From contig JANSLP010000128.1 in assembly GCA_029298735.1 (NCBI GenBank), positions 20,388 to 84,387 on the forward strand: a stretch of DNA of 64,000 bases, read 5' to 3'. Positions 46,510-58,727 of the stretch are shown here, piece by piece. A program made the position numbers and the translations under genes. Position 1 is the stretch's first letter, and the number at the start of each line of letters is the position of its first letter. Below the pieces are notes generated by a model. That model had not been told where the DNA came from. It saw only the letters and a list, made by a program, of their open reading frames with translations, and ran no database searches. This DNA comes from Ophiostoma sp. CBS 140.51. Lineage: Eukaryota > Ascomycota > Sordariomycetes > Ophiostomatales > Ophiostomataceae.

Positions 46510-47307
46510 ATGAAGTTCTCCACAGTTCTGTTTGCGGCCGTCGCCAACGCGGCGCCTCACTGTACGTTTTCACGATACCAACAAATAACTACCACCACGC
46601 CATACTAATTTTCAAAGACACTTTCCCGCACATTCAGGGCACCGCTGATTGGCAGACGGTTCGTGTCACTGCCAACCACTACAGCAATGGACCCGTCACC
46701 GATGTCACATCTGATGCCATCCGCTGTTACCAACTGACTCCCGGCGGCGGTGGCAGCACCACATCTTCGGCTATCAAAGCCGGTGGCAGCGTAACTTGGT
46801 CCGCCAACCCGAATATCTATCACCCAGGTGCACTGTCCGCATACATGGCCAAGGTGCCCGAGGGCCAGACGGTGGCCGGCTGGGATGGTTCTGGCGCCGT
46901 TTGGTTCAAAGTCTACCAGGACATGCCGTCTATCTCGGGCAACACAATGACCTGGCCGTCACAGAGTAAGTTTTGCCCCTCCCCATTCAGAATCCAACAA
47001 GAAACGCACCCTAACATCATCAGACAAAGCAAGTGTCAGCTTCACCGTGCCGTCGTGCATTGAGAGCGGTGACTACCTCTTCCGTATCGAGCACGTCGCG
47101 CTACACTCGGCGTCCAAGGCCGGTGGTGCTCAGTTCTACATTTCTTGTGCCCAGCTCAGCGTGTCGGGCGGCGGCTCCAAGAAGCCGACAGACCTGGTGG
47201 CCTTCCCTGGTGCATACAAGGCTACGGACCCCGGTATCATGCTTAACATCTACAGCAATGGTGGCAAGCCGTACACACCTGCTGGGCCTGCTGTATTCAC
47301 ATGCTAA
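46510..47307 (+). CDS. AA9 lytic polysaccharide monooxygenase (GH61)
   Basis: Three exons, 46510-46561, 46618-46965 and 47024-47307, encode 227 residues. The first intron falls right after the His codon and joins APH to YTFPHIQG. A short signal peptide (MKFSTVLFAAVANAA) precedes His17, which would be the N-terminal copper-brace residue after processing. The second brace His lies in NIYHPGALSAY. The C-terminal part has the usual HVALHSA, AQFYISCAQL (Gln and axial Tyr) and a Cys-terminated end. It should oxidatively cleave cellulose outside the cell using copper and a reductant. There is no CBM1 or linker. One oddity: Pro sits just before the His, which is unusual at a signal-peptidase site. 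Confidence 0.9.
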
Positions 47308-48000
47308 GAGGCAACTCGGTTGCAGGCATTGCGGTTTAAGAATGACCATCGTGGAAATGACGAGAAACACCAAATATGTACCTATCATGTTGCTCATATC
47401 AACAGCAGAAACATTATTTCCCAATATCAAGTACTACAGACACGTACACTTTCATACAGTATTTCACTTAGTGACGACTAAATGACTTCTTTATTGTTTA
47501 TTCATAATTTGAGGTTTTTTGGCGTTTTTTTTAAAGGAGAAAATGAACAGGCTCTTGTCTAAATAAAACGATACGAAATAAATAAAATCAGAAACAATCT
47601 CACAGAAAAAGGAAAGCTTTGCAAAATGGCAAATGCATCGTGAGATGACGTCGGGTTACAAAAACCACGCCTGTCCTCAAGCGGCCTCGTAGCCACGGGT
47701 CACTCCTGCCATTTTCAGCAAAAGGTCGCTCCTTCCGTTTTTACGTCTTGATGATGAATTTAGTCCGAGCTAAAAGGTAAACAATGATGGAGTGCTCCCG
47801 CTCCCTTCACCATGCTCTTTCTTTTTGGGCAACGTCCATTGTGCACCGCTTTTCGAAGACACCTCATCTTTGGCCATTTTTCTCATTACACGAAGCAAGC
47901 ACCCAACTACTACTCTTGATACGATACTGAATACCCTGAGAGAGTGCCAGAAACATACTGTCAGCCTCAGTCCGATCGGCCGACATCTCCTTTCTCGACC
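47308..48000. other. Intergenic region, no gene recognised
   Basis: About 690 bp, AT-rich at 47480-47600, then more mixed before the next start. No gene is seen. Confidence 0.45.
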
Positions 48001-49062
48001 ATGTGCATCATCCAGCGCTATACGAAATGGAACTGCGGTTGTCCCATTGAGGATACCGACCAGGCGCTGGTCAAGATTTGCGTTGCAAAGGCCCGCAACG
48101 CAGAGGCCAAGTGCACGCTGTACGTCGTCCCGGCGCTCGGCGAGAGCCTGTCACCCACGGATAGTCACCCGAGCACACAAGATAGCTTTGACAGCAGCAG
48201 CAGCGATAGCGGAGACAGCGTTGGCACATGCAACAGCGAAGAATACATGGCCGATTCCGAGTATGATCCCATGGACAGAGACGACAACTCAATGAAGAAA
48301 GGCGATCTGCCTTCATGCCCTGGTGACAATGACGAAGGCGGTGGCCAAGCTTGCGAGGGAAAGACACACGGCACTGTCCACGGGCAACTTCAAAGTATCC
48401 CGGCCTCAACCAACAAGCCCGACAATGAAATGATGGTCGTAAGTGAAGTGCTGGCACCCGACGTCAAGTCAGAAGACGACTGCATAGACAACGACACGGA
48501 CAGCGACAACGATAGGAACGACGACACAAAATCGGACGTATGGTACAATCCGAGCCCCATGGACGACATATACTCTGACACCATGCGCCCAACATTCACC
48601 CCAGAGGTTGCATCACCGCGGATGTGCCCCGAGCACGAAGCCAGGTTCGAGAACTTCGCCAACGCCTACTGGCGCAGCGAGACCATGTGGCTGCGGCCCA
48701 AGATGCCGAACCACGGCCGGCGTGCAGTTCAGGATTTTGTGCTCGCGCAGCGCTGTGCTGACCGACTTTGGGAGTTGTACCTTGTGTGGAAGTTCTTCAA
48801 CGGCGGTGACCCGCACGGCGCCGTCATCGCGACCTCACCAGATTTCAAGCCGCTCTACCGGTCTGGTAACGGTGTCGAGGCATTCAGTATCAGCGAGGAG
48901 ATGGACCGGAAGATGAAGGGTGCCCCAGAGGTGGACGGGTGCTGTACATTGCGGAGCGTCTCAAGCATGGGCGATATCACCTACAGTGTGCTCCAGTGGG
49001 CACTGGACGATCTGTTGACGGAACTTCGCGACATGCTACACCCGCTTGAGATGCTAGCTTAG
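48001..49062 (+). CDS. Acidic protein of unknown function with N-terminal Cys motif
   Basis: 353 residues from ATG 48001; the frame is open to 47944, but MCIIQRYTKWNCGCPIE looks like the true start, with Cys residues at 2, 12 and 14. Short proteins opening with a similar MC...W.CGC pattern are common in Sordariomycetes and have no known role. Residues 55-200 are low-complexity and very acidic (DSSSSDSGDS, DNDTDSDNDRNDD). The last 150 residues look ordered (MCPEHEARFENFANAYW, DRLWELYLVWKFFNGGDP) and probably form the conserved part. No signal peptide or membrane segment is seen. I do not recognise a named domain. Confidence 0.72.
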   Translation: MCIIQRYTKWNCGCPIEDTDQALVKICVAKARNAEAKCTLYVVPALGESLSPTDSHPSTQDSFDSSSSDSGDSVGTCNSEEYMADSEYDPMDRDDNSMKKGDLPSCPGDNDEGGGQACEGKTHGTVHGQLQSIPASTNKPDNEMMVVSEVLAPDVKSEDDCIDNDTDSDNDRNDDTKSDVWYNPSPMDDIYSDTMRPTFTPEVASPRMCPEHEARFENFANAYWRSETMWLRPKMPNHGRRAVQDFVLAQRCADRLWELYLVWKFFNGGDPHGAVIATSPDFKPLYRSGNGVEAFSISEEMDRKMKGAPEVDGCCTLRSVSSMGDITYSVLQWALDDLLTELRDMLHPLEMLA

Positions 49063-50137
49063 GCGAATGCTATGGAGCAATTGTTTTTGAAGCTGCTTCC
49101 AATCTAGTGCGTTATCTGGAAAAAGTTGAAAAGGCCCAGTGGACAAGGAAAGGCAAGCGAATGTTAAATATACAAACGCGTTTTGCTTTTTCTGCCGCGT
49201 TTGACAATTCTTGCTCGACAAGGGCCAGTTGGGCGTCAGAACCGGCGTTTGGATGGGCCTAGACGTCTTGTCTCTTGCTTCACTTGGAATCCGGTCTATG
49301 GTTGTATTTTGGAGAATAACGAGAGATGACACCTAAATAGTGGAAATAAAATTCCTGTTTTATATAAAAAAAAAACCCCAAAAACCCAGACGCAGGAAGA
49401 GAAAGAGTAGACATATTACTGGAGAAATGGCACTTTGCGCCTTCCTCGTCAAATGACACAGTAGGTAAGTGCGATGCACACGTGCTGGTCATGACTGCTG
49501 CCGTGCACCAGGTGACAGCGGTACACCTTGTTCTTTCCCTATGTATATCCTATTCCCAGGTTCATTATTTGCTCACCCCTTTTTAACTCGATCGTTATCC
49601 CAATAGCGGAATTGACTTTTAACACAAGCACAAACACGACCACACACCGTGTGGCACAACCCACCAGACGCGTTACATTCGTGCACTCGCCGAGTCAGAT
49701 GATCGAGACCAACCTCATGCATGATGGCCTCATTTTGGGCTCTGGGCAGCGGCCCCACTCATCTTTGCCCTGTTCGTCACTGGCCCAATTGCTCACTTCG
49801 ACTAAGTTGTTCGCTGGCCCTCCTCCCACGCACAAACCCCCAGCCTCCTCATTATTTTCATATCCTTCACTGTGCTTTTTATTGTGAGTTTTCTTACTTT
49901 AATCCAACATACGTACGGAGTACTGAGTGCACTGTTTGCACCTGCCGACATCCCAGCCATTCGTTGCCAAGACCGCTGTCGTCTCATTTTGCCTGCCCTT
50001 GTCCCGACGTCATCCTTTTTTTCCGTAGGGCTGCCGGGATTCAGGAACATTAAAACGGAGAATAAGACCACAACGCCTATTAGTGTCTCATCCGATCGGA
50101 TCTTGATTCAACAATCATCAGCTCAAAAACCAACATC
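49063..50137. other. Intergenic region
   Basis: About 1.07 kb; includes a run of A at 49367-49375 and the TACGGAGTACTG block at 49914-49925. The last 200 bp are the likely leader of the next gene. No gene is seen. Confidence 0.45.
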
Positions 50138-51331
50138 ATGAGCTCCTCTGAGAAGCCGATAAAGCCATCCTCGCCCCCGGCGAAGGACCGGTACTACCCG
50201 TCGCCATATGGGCCGGAGCAGCCAGGAAACTACCCCCCAATCCCACCGCCATCATCTGGACCGCCCGCCTCGGCACCTGGTGGGCGGAACGATGATTCCC
50301 GTATCAACGGCAGTAACGGTATCGATGGCAGCTCACGCCCCCCGTCGTATCGTCCGTATGATTCCATGCCGTCATTACCTCTACAGCAAAAGCCCTCATC
50401 GTTTCCCCCACCGCCTCCATCTCTACCGCCACAGCAGCAGCAGCAGCAGCAGGACCAACGACCCTATCCGCCGTACAACCCATCGGCACCGGCTTCCATG
50501 GTCGAAATCCCGCCTCAGCCGACCTTGTCAACCGCTGGTTCAGCGGCTGGCGTGCCTTTGATTGATGGTGTTGGAAGCGGACCTGGAAATAGCGGTCCAC
50601 TAGGCGGAAGCCACAGTAGTGGCCCGCGTCCTAGTGCTGCGCCGGTCTTGACACAGTCGCCGGGACCGATGTACGCCAGCGACACCGTGAACAGGTCTGA
50701 CATTCGTTCAGCGCGAGCATCCGTCGAAACCGGGCTAGCCCGCATCTTGGAACTGCAGTACCAGCAGCGCCAGCATCTACAGTACGGCCCTGGTGCCGCC
50801 AACGTTCCCAACAGCACAGCTGCTGCGGTGCAGGACCAGCTGCGCCTTCAAACAGGCTCGGTGCTGCGTGATTTACGCTTCGTCCGGCGTGAGCTGTATG
50901 CCAAAGCTAAGGCCGCCGAAAACCATCGGTTCCGGCGCTGGCTGGTGGGTGGACTGCTAGCGACGTTTATCCCTCTTGTGCGGCGGCTATTCCGCCGCCG
51001 TGGTGGAAGCGAAGGCAGTAACAACAGTTCGTCAGCTCCAATTCTTACTGCCAATGACACCGAGTACGCCTTTGTTCGCAGCCGGTCGCTCGTGGACCGC
51101 ATGCTAAACACGGTCACCCGTCGCGGCGGCCTGGCATCGATTGCCTTTTTCGTCTTTGCAGTGCTCTACATCTTTAGCAATGAAGTTTCACTGCGCGTGG
51201 CGCGCACCGTTGGCCGTCGGTTAAAGAAGCTCAGCTCGAAGCTTGAGCGTGGTGACGAGCCACTGAGCGAGGTTGACCTGAAGCAGCTCTCGGGCTGGCG
51301 CTGGCGTGTCCTTCTCTGGGGCCGTCAATGA
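50138..51331 (+). CDS. Proline-rich membrane protein of unknown function
   Basis: A 397-residue single exon. Residues 1-175 are Pro/Ser/Gly-rich and likely disordered, with a Gln run encoded by CAG repeats near residue 100. From about residue 185 the sequence becomes ordered: a helical segment (ARASVETGLARILELQYQQRQ), then QDQLRLQTGSVLRDLRFVRREL. Two hydrophobic stretches follow, near 266-282 (WLVGGLLATFIPLV, flanked by Arg clusters) and near 330-348 (LASIAFFVFAVLYIF). The tail is basic and then acidic (KKLSSKLERGDEPLSE). This suggests an integral membrane protein with a cytosolic disordered arm. I do not recognise the family. Confidence 0.75.
   Translation: MSSSEKPIKPSSPPAKDRYYPSPYGPEQPGNYPPIPPPSSGPPASAPGGRNDDSRINGSNGIDGSSRPPSYRPYDSMPSLPLQQKPSSFPPPPPSLPPQQQQQQQDQRPYPPYNPSAPASMVEIPPQPTLSTAGSAAGVPLIDGVGSGPGNSGPLGGSHSSGPRPSAAPVLTQSPGPMYASDTVNRSDIRSARASVETGLARILELQYQQRQHLQYGPGAANVPNSTAAAVQDQLRLQTGSVLRDLRFVRRELYAKAKAAENHRFRRWLVGGLLATFIPLVRRLFRRRGGSEGSNNSSSAPILTANDTEYAFVRSRSLVDRMLNTVTRRGGLASIAFFVFAVLYIFSNEVSLRVARTVGRRLKKLSSKLERGDEPLSEVDLKQLSGWRWRVLLWGRQ
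50431..50452 (+). repeat. CAG microsatellite encoding poly-Gln
   Basis: About seven CAG codons in a row inside the proline-rich part of the 50138 gene. Length variation between strains is likely. Confidence 0.85.
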
Positions 51332-52955
51332 CGACGGACAGAGGTTCGCAACAACAGTCACGTTTACGATATTTTGGTTTCTTTTGGATTATGCTCTTTC
51401 CTATACTACATTTTTACATAATTAATGAATATACATTTTTGACATTTACTGTCACAATTTTGGTCATTTGACGTGTACCCTTTTGGCACGCCCAACTGAA
51501 CTGTAGGGAACACTAACAAACCGGCCACTTATAGCACACTGCTCGACCATCCCTTGTGCCGAAACATTCTCACTAAACAGCCGTTGTTGACTTCAGGACA
51601 GACAAGAAACCGGTCTGAAGCTATCGCCCGTACTCCAAGGGGCTCGCTGATGTCTAACGAAATACGGAGGGGACACTACCAGAAACAAGACAGACGACCC
51701 CAATAATACGACGCCTAGGTCGGCAGTTACTCGGCTACGCAAATGATCGTATTAGTTGCAACGACATAAGAAAATCTCACTTGCCTCTGGAATCTAGAGC
51801 TAAGAGGAACGGTCACAAGGTACACTGCGATGCCGGATCTGACCCTTTCTAGATTACATCTGATCACAGCACACCACATGGCACACAGACAAGGGTGCCC
51901 AAATGTGTCAAGCTGTACCGTTATTTTGTTTGAACTCCATGAAATGTTTCGTTTCTTCTGTGCGCTGCGAAGAGGATGGCCTATGCAGTAGCCCTCACTA
52001 TCACCGGGTAAACAAGCTGCTCCTGTTTCGCGAGCCAGACCAGAAATGTTTCCATTTCCCCTTTAGCAATATCTGTCAAACGCTTACACGGACCTTTGCC
52101 AGCCAGTTCTCTTTACCCGGTCCTCTCTTACCAGCTCCCAAGGCTGCCTCTGCTACACCCTCGGGTCCAGGAACAAGGAATTTCCACCAGACAAGACATT
52201 GTCACATTAAGGCTGGCTCTTCGACCAGGACCTTGTCTTGGCAGTAGCGAAGGCGCGGTAAGCTGGCGATATGGATCCAAGACGGGCATACACGAGGTTC
52301 CTGTTGACAATTTTACCCGACGTGACCCTTCAAAGCAGGCACATTTCTACATTCTAGAATACTCATGGCGACTGTTCAAACATCGTTGAAACGATTCTTG
52401 GCCGTGCTGTCCCGGTCAAAGAGGCAGCGGGAGAGAGATATCTTCACACCAGAACATCTCGCAGAAGTTACTCTTCAAGTCACTCCAGGGGCAACAGGAA
52501 GGGGCACAGATACAGAAGAAAAACAACCGAGAAACAATTCTCTCGGATGTCGGTCCTGGTCTTAGGGGAAAGGGGGAAAGACGGATACCCCTTGGTGGCT
52601 GGGATGACGACGATAACATCACGATGGAGACGGTAGATTGATCGTCGGGAGAGGATCGTTGCTCGCCGACGATGCGCTCATCACGAATCGGATTTGAGTA
52701 TATATGGCTCAATGCTCGCCTCGACAGTTTCTCAACGATCCCGGTTCCCTTCATCTTCAACTCAAACAACTTCGGTCTTCCCCAGTCATTCCTTCCTTAC
52801 CGGGCAATTCGCCCCTTCATTTCTTACATTCCCTTCCTTTTGCCTGTATTTATCAAGAGTCTTGACGACATTACTATTTTATAATTCAGTTTACAACTCA
52901 ACATTGCTGGTCAATTTTTTACACCCTTTTCATACCCCATACACTATCAACCATT
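51332..52955. other. Intergenic region (about 1.6 kb), no gene recognised
   Basis: Contains the 3' UTR of the preceding gene and the promoter of the carboxylesterase. Short frames on both strands show no domains. Confidence 0.45.
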
Positions 52956-54805
52956 ATGAAGACATTGTCTGTTTTGGGCCTCGCGGCTCTTGCGCAAGCC
53001 GTTGACCCTCTCGTTACCCTCAACTACACGCAATTGCAGGGCTCCGCCATCCAGTCTACTGGCGTGACACAGTGGCTCGGTGTGCGTTATGCGGCGCCCC
53101 CGGTCGGTGACCTGCGCTTTGCCGCTCCAATCAACCCGCCGGCAACGACGGGCGTGCAGGATGCCACGCAGTTCCAGGCCATCTGTCTGCCGCGCAACCC
53201 GTCTGACTTTACGATGCATAGCAAGCGCCTCAATGTGTCTGAGGACTGCCTCTTTGCCAACATATTTGCACCGTCCAATGCCACGAACACCAGTGCGCTT
53301 CCGGTGTTGTACTTTATCCAGGGTGGTGGGTTCTCGTCCAACTCCAACGCCAACTTCAACGGCAGCGGCCTTGCGGCCTTTGGAAACATTGTCGTGGTGC
53401 AGATCAACTACCGTGTTGGCCCTTACGGGTTCCTCCAGAGCCGTGAGGTGCAGAACAACGGTAGTCTCAACAACGGCCTCAAGGATCAGATCCAGGGTCT
53501 GAAGTGGGTGCAGCAGAACATTGCAGCAGTAAGTATTCCCCATACGAAGTGACACTTGTCAGGAAAATTAAAGTTTACTAACTTTTCAACCAGTTTGGTG
53601 GTGACCCTAAGCACATTGTTGCCTCGGGTGACTCGGCTGGTGCCACATCTATCGGTCTGCTCCTCGCCGCTTGGGACGAGCAAGATCCGCGTCTAATTAA
53701 GGGTGCCATCCTGGAGTCGCCGTCGGTGGCTACGATCCGCACCCTTGAGCAGGGCCAGGAACAATACAACTGCCTGCTTGAGGCGACCAACTGCACCCTT
53801 GCCGCCAACACCTTGAACTGCTTGCGCTCAGTCAATGCCACTGACCTGCAGACGGAGCAGTGCCAGTTCAACCCGCACCTGGACAACGATCTGGTTCGCC
53901 GGCCTATGCTGCAGAGCTTTGACGAGGGCCGCTTCCTGCACATCCCCATCATTGCTGGCACTTGCGCCGATGAGGGCACCAAGAATGTGCCGGCGATGAC
54001 CAACACGACTGGACAGGCGTTGCAGTTCATTGACAACCGCGTGTCGAACGTCCTCTCCAACACGTCGCTGGCGCTGCTCAACACAACTTACCTGCTGACA
54101 AACCACACTGGTGCCATCGCCGTGGCCAACACGTTCGCCGAGTTCCCCAACAGTGGTCCGCTCTGGCGACCCTTAGCCAATGCTGCCGGCGATGCTAGTG
54201 CACACTGCATCACGGCGCGTCTGCAGAACGCCATCGCCCGCGAGGGTGTCAAGACATTCAACTACCGGTTCGCGGTGCGCGACGATGAGCAAGAGCGCCT
54301 GGGTTTCGGCACCTACCACACTGTCGAGCTGAACGCCGTGTTCGGTCCCAACAACACCGACGGCAACCCGCCCAAGTCGTACCGCGCCGGCCAGAGCAAT
54401 GCCGGTATTGTCCCCGTGACCATGGCCTACTGGACGTCCTTTGTCAAGGCTCTCGACCCCAACGACCTGAAGCTTGCTGGTACGCCGGACTGGACGGCTT
54501 GGGCCGGACCCGAGGGCCGCCAGCGTCTGCGGTTCCAGACCAACGCTACGGGCCTCGAGACGATGCCGGACGACCAGGTGGCCAACTGCGAGATGCTGGA
54601 GCCGATGCTGCCTGCAATTGAGTCAATCTCGGCGCCTGGTGTGACTGTCACGCTCAACCCGCGGGGCCAGAAGAACGGGACGTCGTGGGCAAAGACGGCG
54701 GGCCAGAAGCAGAAGAGCGCCGCGGCTGGTCGGGCAGGTGGTGCCAGCCTTGTCGGCACGGTCGTCGGTCTCGCTGCTGCCGTGGCCGCTCTGGCAATGG
54801 CCTGA
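52956..54805 (+). CDS. Secreted type-B carboxylesterase/lipase
   Basis: Two exons, 52956-53528 and 53594-54805, encode 594 residues; the phase-0 intron (GTAAGT...CTAAC...CAG) joins VQQNIAA to FGGDPKHIV. A signal peptide (MKTLSVLGLAALAQA) and about fifteen N-glycosylation sequons indicate secretion. The alpha/beta-hydrolase landmarks are present: oxyanion segment FIQGGGFSSNS, nucleophile Ser205 in SGDSAG (Asp where most relatives have Glu), acid Glu in ADEGTKN, and His in FGTYHTVELN. The C terminus ends in a small-residue region and a hydrophobic tail (LVGTVVGLAAAVAALAMA), which looks like a GPI-attachment signal, so the enzyme may be tethered to the cell surface. Substrate unknown; esters of lipids or plant compounds are typical for the family. 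Confidence 0.9.
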
Positions 54806-56089
54806 TCGCTTTGTTCGAAGATTGTGTCGGGTTTGTCAGCGGGTAGCTCCCGACTGAACTGTAACAATATCCTTTTGTGATTTTGGCGTCTGGTTGCCCG
54901 TTTTGTTATTGTTATTGTTCTTTTTTTATTTGTTTTCTAGTAGGTTGATTTTCGATCCCTGTATTTCTTAGTATCCCCACGCTCGTTTATTTTTGTGCCG
55001 AGGCCATCTTGGTAATCAACATTTGTCGTTTTTGGATTCAATTTTTTCGAATACGCCGTGTGACTCTACTTGAGAGAATTTTTTTGGGCTGGATATTGTG
55101 TTTTATTTCAATCTCTTTGTCTTTTCAGATGTTTCCCCTCGTATCGCAAAGGAGGCAGCCGGGCTGGCCAAGATTTGTGGTGACGATTGTGACGTTTAGC
55201 GGTTTTGTCTTGCTCGCCAAGCCTCGCCGTTGAAGCTTTCTTTGTTGATTTTGGTTACTTTTGGTCGCTTTTGTGGCTTTCTTGCCCCTGAATTGACAGC
55301 CTTTCCAGCGCGAGAGCAGTGGGCAGACAGCCCACCGTTCAGGCAGCGAAGTTGAGTGAAAAGCAGTCGTTTTGACAGTCAACAAGCCAATCAGAAAGCT
55401 CGGTCAATTCCCTCAATTCCTTGTTGTCTCTGCCTTGTGGATGCCTAGCAAGCCGACTAACAAGAATCAAGCTTAGTTTCAAGGATCCGTGCACCAAAAT
55501 CCCCGTCTGTTTGATCTCGCTGCGACATTTGGGAAGCTCAGCCGCAGCCTTTTCGAGCTTCACTGCTGTGGAAGTGACAGCAAAAGCTATCCTGAAGCTG
55601 AAAGCGTGGCTGCCAAGCGGAATGACGATTCGCCAAAACAGCTTTGAGCTTGATCTGATCTGGGGTAGGTCTGCATTTTTTGTCTGCTTTGTGACTGCTG
55701 TGCCCCCTTGTTCATTTCAAAAAGCCCCCCCTTCTCTGTGCTGGTTTTCTTCTTTTTTCCCCTCATTGCAATTCTTGTAAACGGTGCAGCATCGAACACG
55801 AGCAAAGACAAGAAAGCCCTTTGAATCCAGGCACCAGCCTTTGAAAACAAGTATAAGTTCTTGGCCTCCCTCTCCTCTTTTGATTTTCTTTTCTTTCCTA
55901 TCTTCTGTCTCTTCATTCCTCATCCAACAATCCAACAACCAATACGACGCACAACTGTTGCCAGTTCCTTGTTCTGCCTAATTTCGATTCTTTTGGCGCT
56001 TTGCTTCCACTTACACGACACCATCCATAATCCAACACCACTGCATTTCAGCATCACAAACCCACAACAATACAACACACACCTCCATT
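54806..56089. other. Intergenic region
   Basis: About 1.28 kb, T-rich at first (54880-55130), then a mixed promoter region and a C/A-rich leader just before ATG 56090. No gene is seen. Confidence 0.45.
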
Positions 56090-58727
56090 ATGGACGCCAT
56101 CCACAAGCAGGAGTTTCGCGTGCGCGATCTCCCGACTCGGACGGTCACTCTGTTCCCAAGCCGGGCGCAAGTCGTCCGTGACATAAAAGATGTTTCTCTA
56201 AAGGTAAGCCAACATTCTCAGCACAAAAAAGCACACCACCGTTCATGAAACTTTTACTAACATAACAAATTAGCCCGGCGCAAACCAAATTACCGTGGTA
56301 GGCTTCTCGCCGACAGTCGACGAAAACTCCATCAAGGTCGAGGGCACCGGTTCCGCCATTATTTCGGACATTGCTATTGAGCTGCTGCCCAACCGCGAGA
56401 TCTTCCAGGACATTTACCCCGACTCGGATGACGACGACAAGAGCGAGACCGAAGACGAAGAGGACGACAGCAGCGACGACGACAAGGACTCGGCGGAGCT
56501 CAAGGAGGTGCGCAAGAAGCTGCAGGCGCTGCGCGACGATGTCAAGCGGGCGTCCGAGGTGGTCTCGAGCGCTGAGAGCCGGCTCAAGATCCTCGATGCG
56601 TACGGCAAGATGCTGGACCGCAAGCGGGGCGTCGAGATTGACGCTGGCGTGGAGACGTACCGCACAGAGCGGGCCAAGGTCTTCAAGGACCACATGGAGG
56701 GCACCGTCAAGGTGCGTGAGGTGAATGAGCAGATCACAGAGCTGGGCAAAGAAGAGAACAAGCTTCTGCGGGTCCAAATCAAGGCGGCCGACAAGGCGCG
56801 GCGGGCGCGCGAAAAGGCCAAGGAAGCCAAGCGCAAAGAGAAGAGGAAGGTGTTGCGGCGCAAGGCCGAGGCGCAAAAAGAGAAGCTGCGTGTGCAGCGC
56901 GAGCGCGAAAAGTACTGGCCGCGCAAGTGCTACACGGTGCGCATTACCCTCGATGCGCCGTCGTACACACCCTCGTCGTCTCGCCGGACGTCTATTTCCA
57001 GCGTGACGGAGCTGGCAAAGCCTGTTGATGAGGTGGCAGCTGCCAAGGATGGCTCTGCTCTTGCCGACGAGGAGGGCGGCAGTGCCAGCGGCCCCACGTG
57101 CGACCTTTCCATCTCGTACGTGACCTCATCTGCCTTCTGGTCGCCCACCTACGACCTGCAGCTCTCGACGACCAACAACACGGCATCCCTCTGCTTTGAC
57201 GCGCAGCTCACCAACACGACCTCTGAGGCGTGGACCAGCTGCAAGGTTATTCTGTCGACAAGCCAGACGACCTTCTCAGGCCTCAACGACACCATCCCGA
57301 CCCTCGTCCCGTGGCGCGTCAAGCTGCACAAGGGCTACGGCTACGACGCCATCCTCCACAGCCGCGAAGAGGTGTCGCACAAGTCCAGCTGGCAGGCACA
57401 GCAGAATGCGCTCGTTACCAACCAGAAGCCGCGCAGAGAGCTGTTTGGCGTGTCGCCCGAGGAGCAGATGCTGGGCATGGGCACTCACGGTGTGGGCAAC
57501 CTGATGAACGACATTCGCGTCGCAGGCCAGCTCAAGTCGCGCGGCAACGGCGACGTCGACTGGTACTCGATGCCTCAGCATCAGCAAATGCAGCAGCAGC
57601 TAATGATGCAACAGGCACCACCGCCGCCGGGCAGAGCCACCAGCGGTGGCCTGTTTGGCAGTTCATCAGCTACCGCGGCCTCAGCCTTTGGCTCGGCGCG
57701 CGCAGCTACGACCAGTTTCGGCGCGCCGGCCGTGCCGCCCCCACCACCAGCACCCATGGTTTCGCGCGCTGCGCCGTCCATCGCAATGGGTGGCGGTGGT
57801 GCCCCTGCTGCGATGAAGAAGAAGATGAAGTCGGAGTCGGCACGGATGCGGCGGCGCAGCGTGGCCGGCGGCGGCGACGATTCTTCAGAGGATGAGGAAT
57901 ACAGCCCTGTGGACGACATGACCCTGGGCGGCGAGCTGCAGCCGGAGCTCGAGTTCCAGGAATCGTCCTTTGAGGAGACGGGCATGTCGACCACCTACGA
58001 CCTGCCCGGTCTCAAGACGCTGGCGCCCAGCTCGACAGCATCCAAGCAGCGTGTCGCACGTATTGCCTTCCGCGACGTTGTCTTCAGCCACACGATTGTG
58101 GCCAAGTACAAGCCGGTGGCCTACCTCAAGGCCAAGCTTAAGAACGCCAGCAAGCTGACGCTGCTCAAGGGCACGGCCGGCCTCACACTGGACGGCTCGT
58201 TCCTGGGCCGCACCACACTGCCCCGCTGCAGCGCCGGCGACACCTTCCCGCTCAGCCTGGGCGTGGACCCAGCGATCCGCGTTGCCTACCCCAAGCCGGA
58301 CGTCAAGCGGGCGACGACGGGCATCTTCTCCAAGGAGGACAGCAGCGTGTACCGCCGTGCTGTGACCATCTCCAACACGCGTGCAAGCGCGGGCAAGCCT
58401 GTCACTTTGCTGGTTCTGGACCAGGTCCCGGTCAGCGAGGATGAGAAGCTGCGGGTGGAGCTACAGGTACCGCGTGGCATTACCGTTGGCGGCGGTTCCG
58501 TCGCAGCCGGTATCGGTATGGTGACGGCCACGGCCAGTGGTGGTTCCGCCAAGGAGGCCCCGTCCTCGTCGTCTTCGGCTACTAGGGACTGGGGCACGGC
58601 CGCAGCCACCCTTAAGAAGGCGGGCGAGGTTGTGTGGGACGTCAAGCTCAACGCCGGCCGGTCGGTCAAGCTGGACCTGGCCTACGACGTCAGCGCGCCC
58701 ACGGGCGAAGGCGTGATTCAGTGCTAG
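56090..58727 (+). CDS. DUF4140/DUF4139 domain protein
   Basis: Two exons, 56090-56203 and 56274-58727, encode 855 residues. The intron (GTAAGC...ATTAG, phase 0) joins DIKDVSLK to PGANQITVV inside the N-terminal DUF4140 (TVTLFPSRAQVV to SIKVEGTG). An acidic loop (DSDDDDKSETEDEEDDSSDDD) and a long coiled coil (about residues 140-280, Lys/Glu/Arg-rich) follow. The DUF4139 part begins near residue 320 (CDLSISYVTSSAFWSPTYDL) and continues to the end, interrupted by a Gln/Gly/Ala/Pro-rich insert near 475-590. The family is widespread in fungi and bacteria and its biochemical role is unclear. The frame stays open for 93 codons beyond the TAG stop (separate entry), which is odd. Confidence 0.88.
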
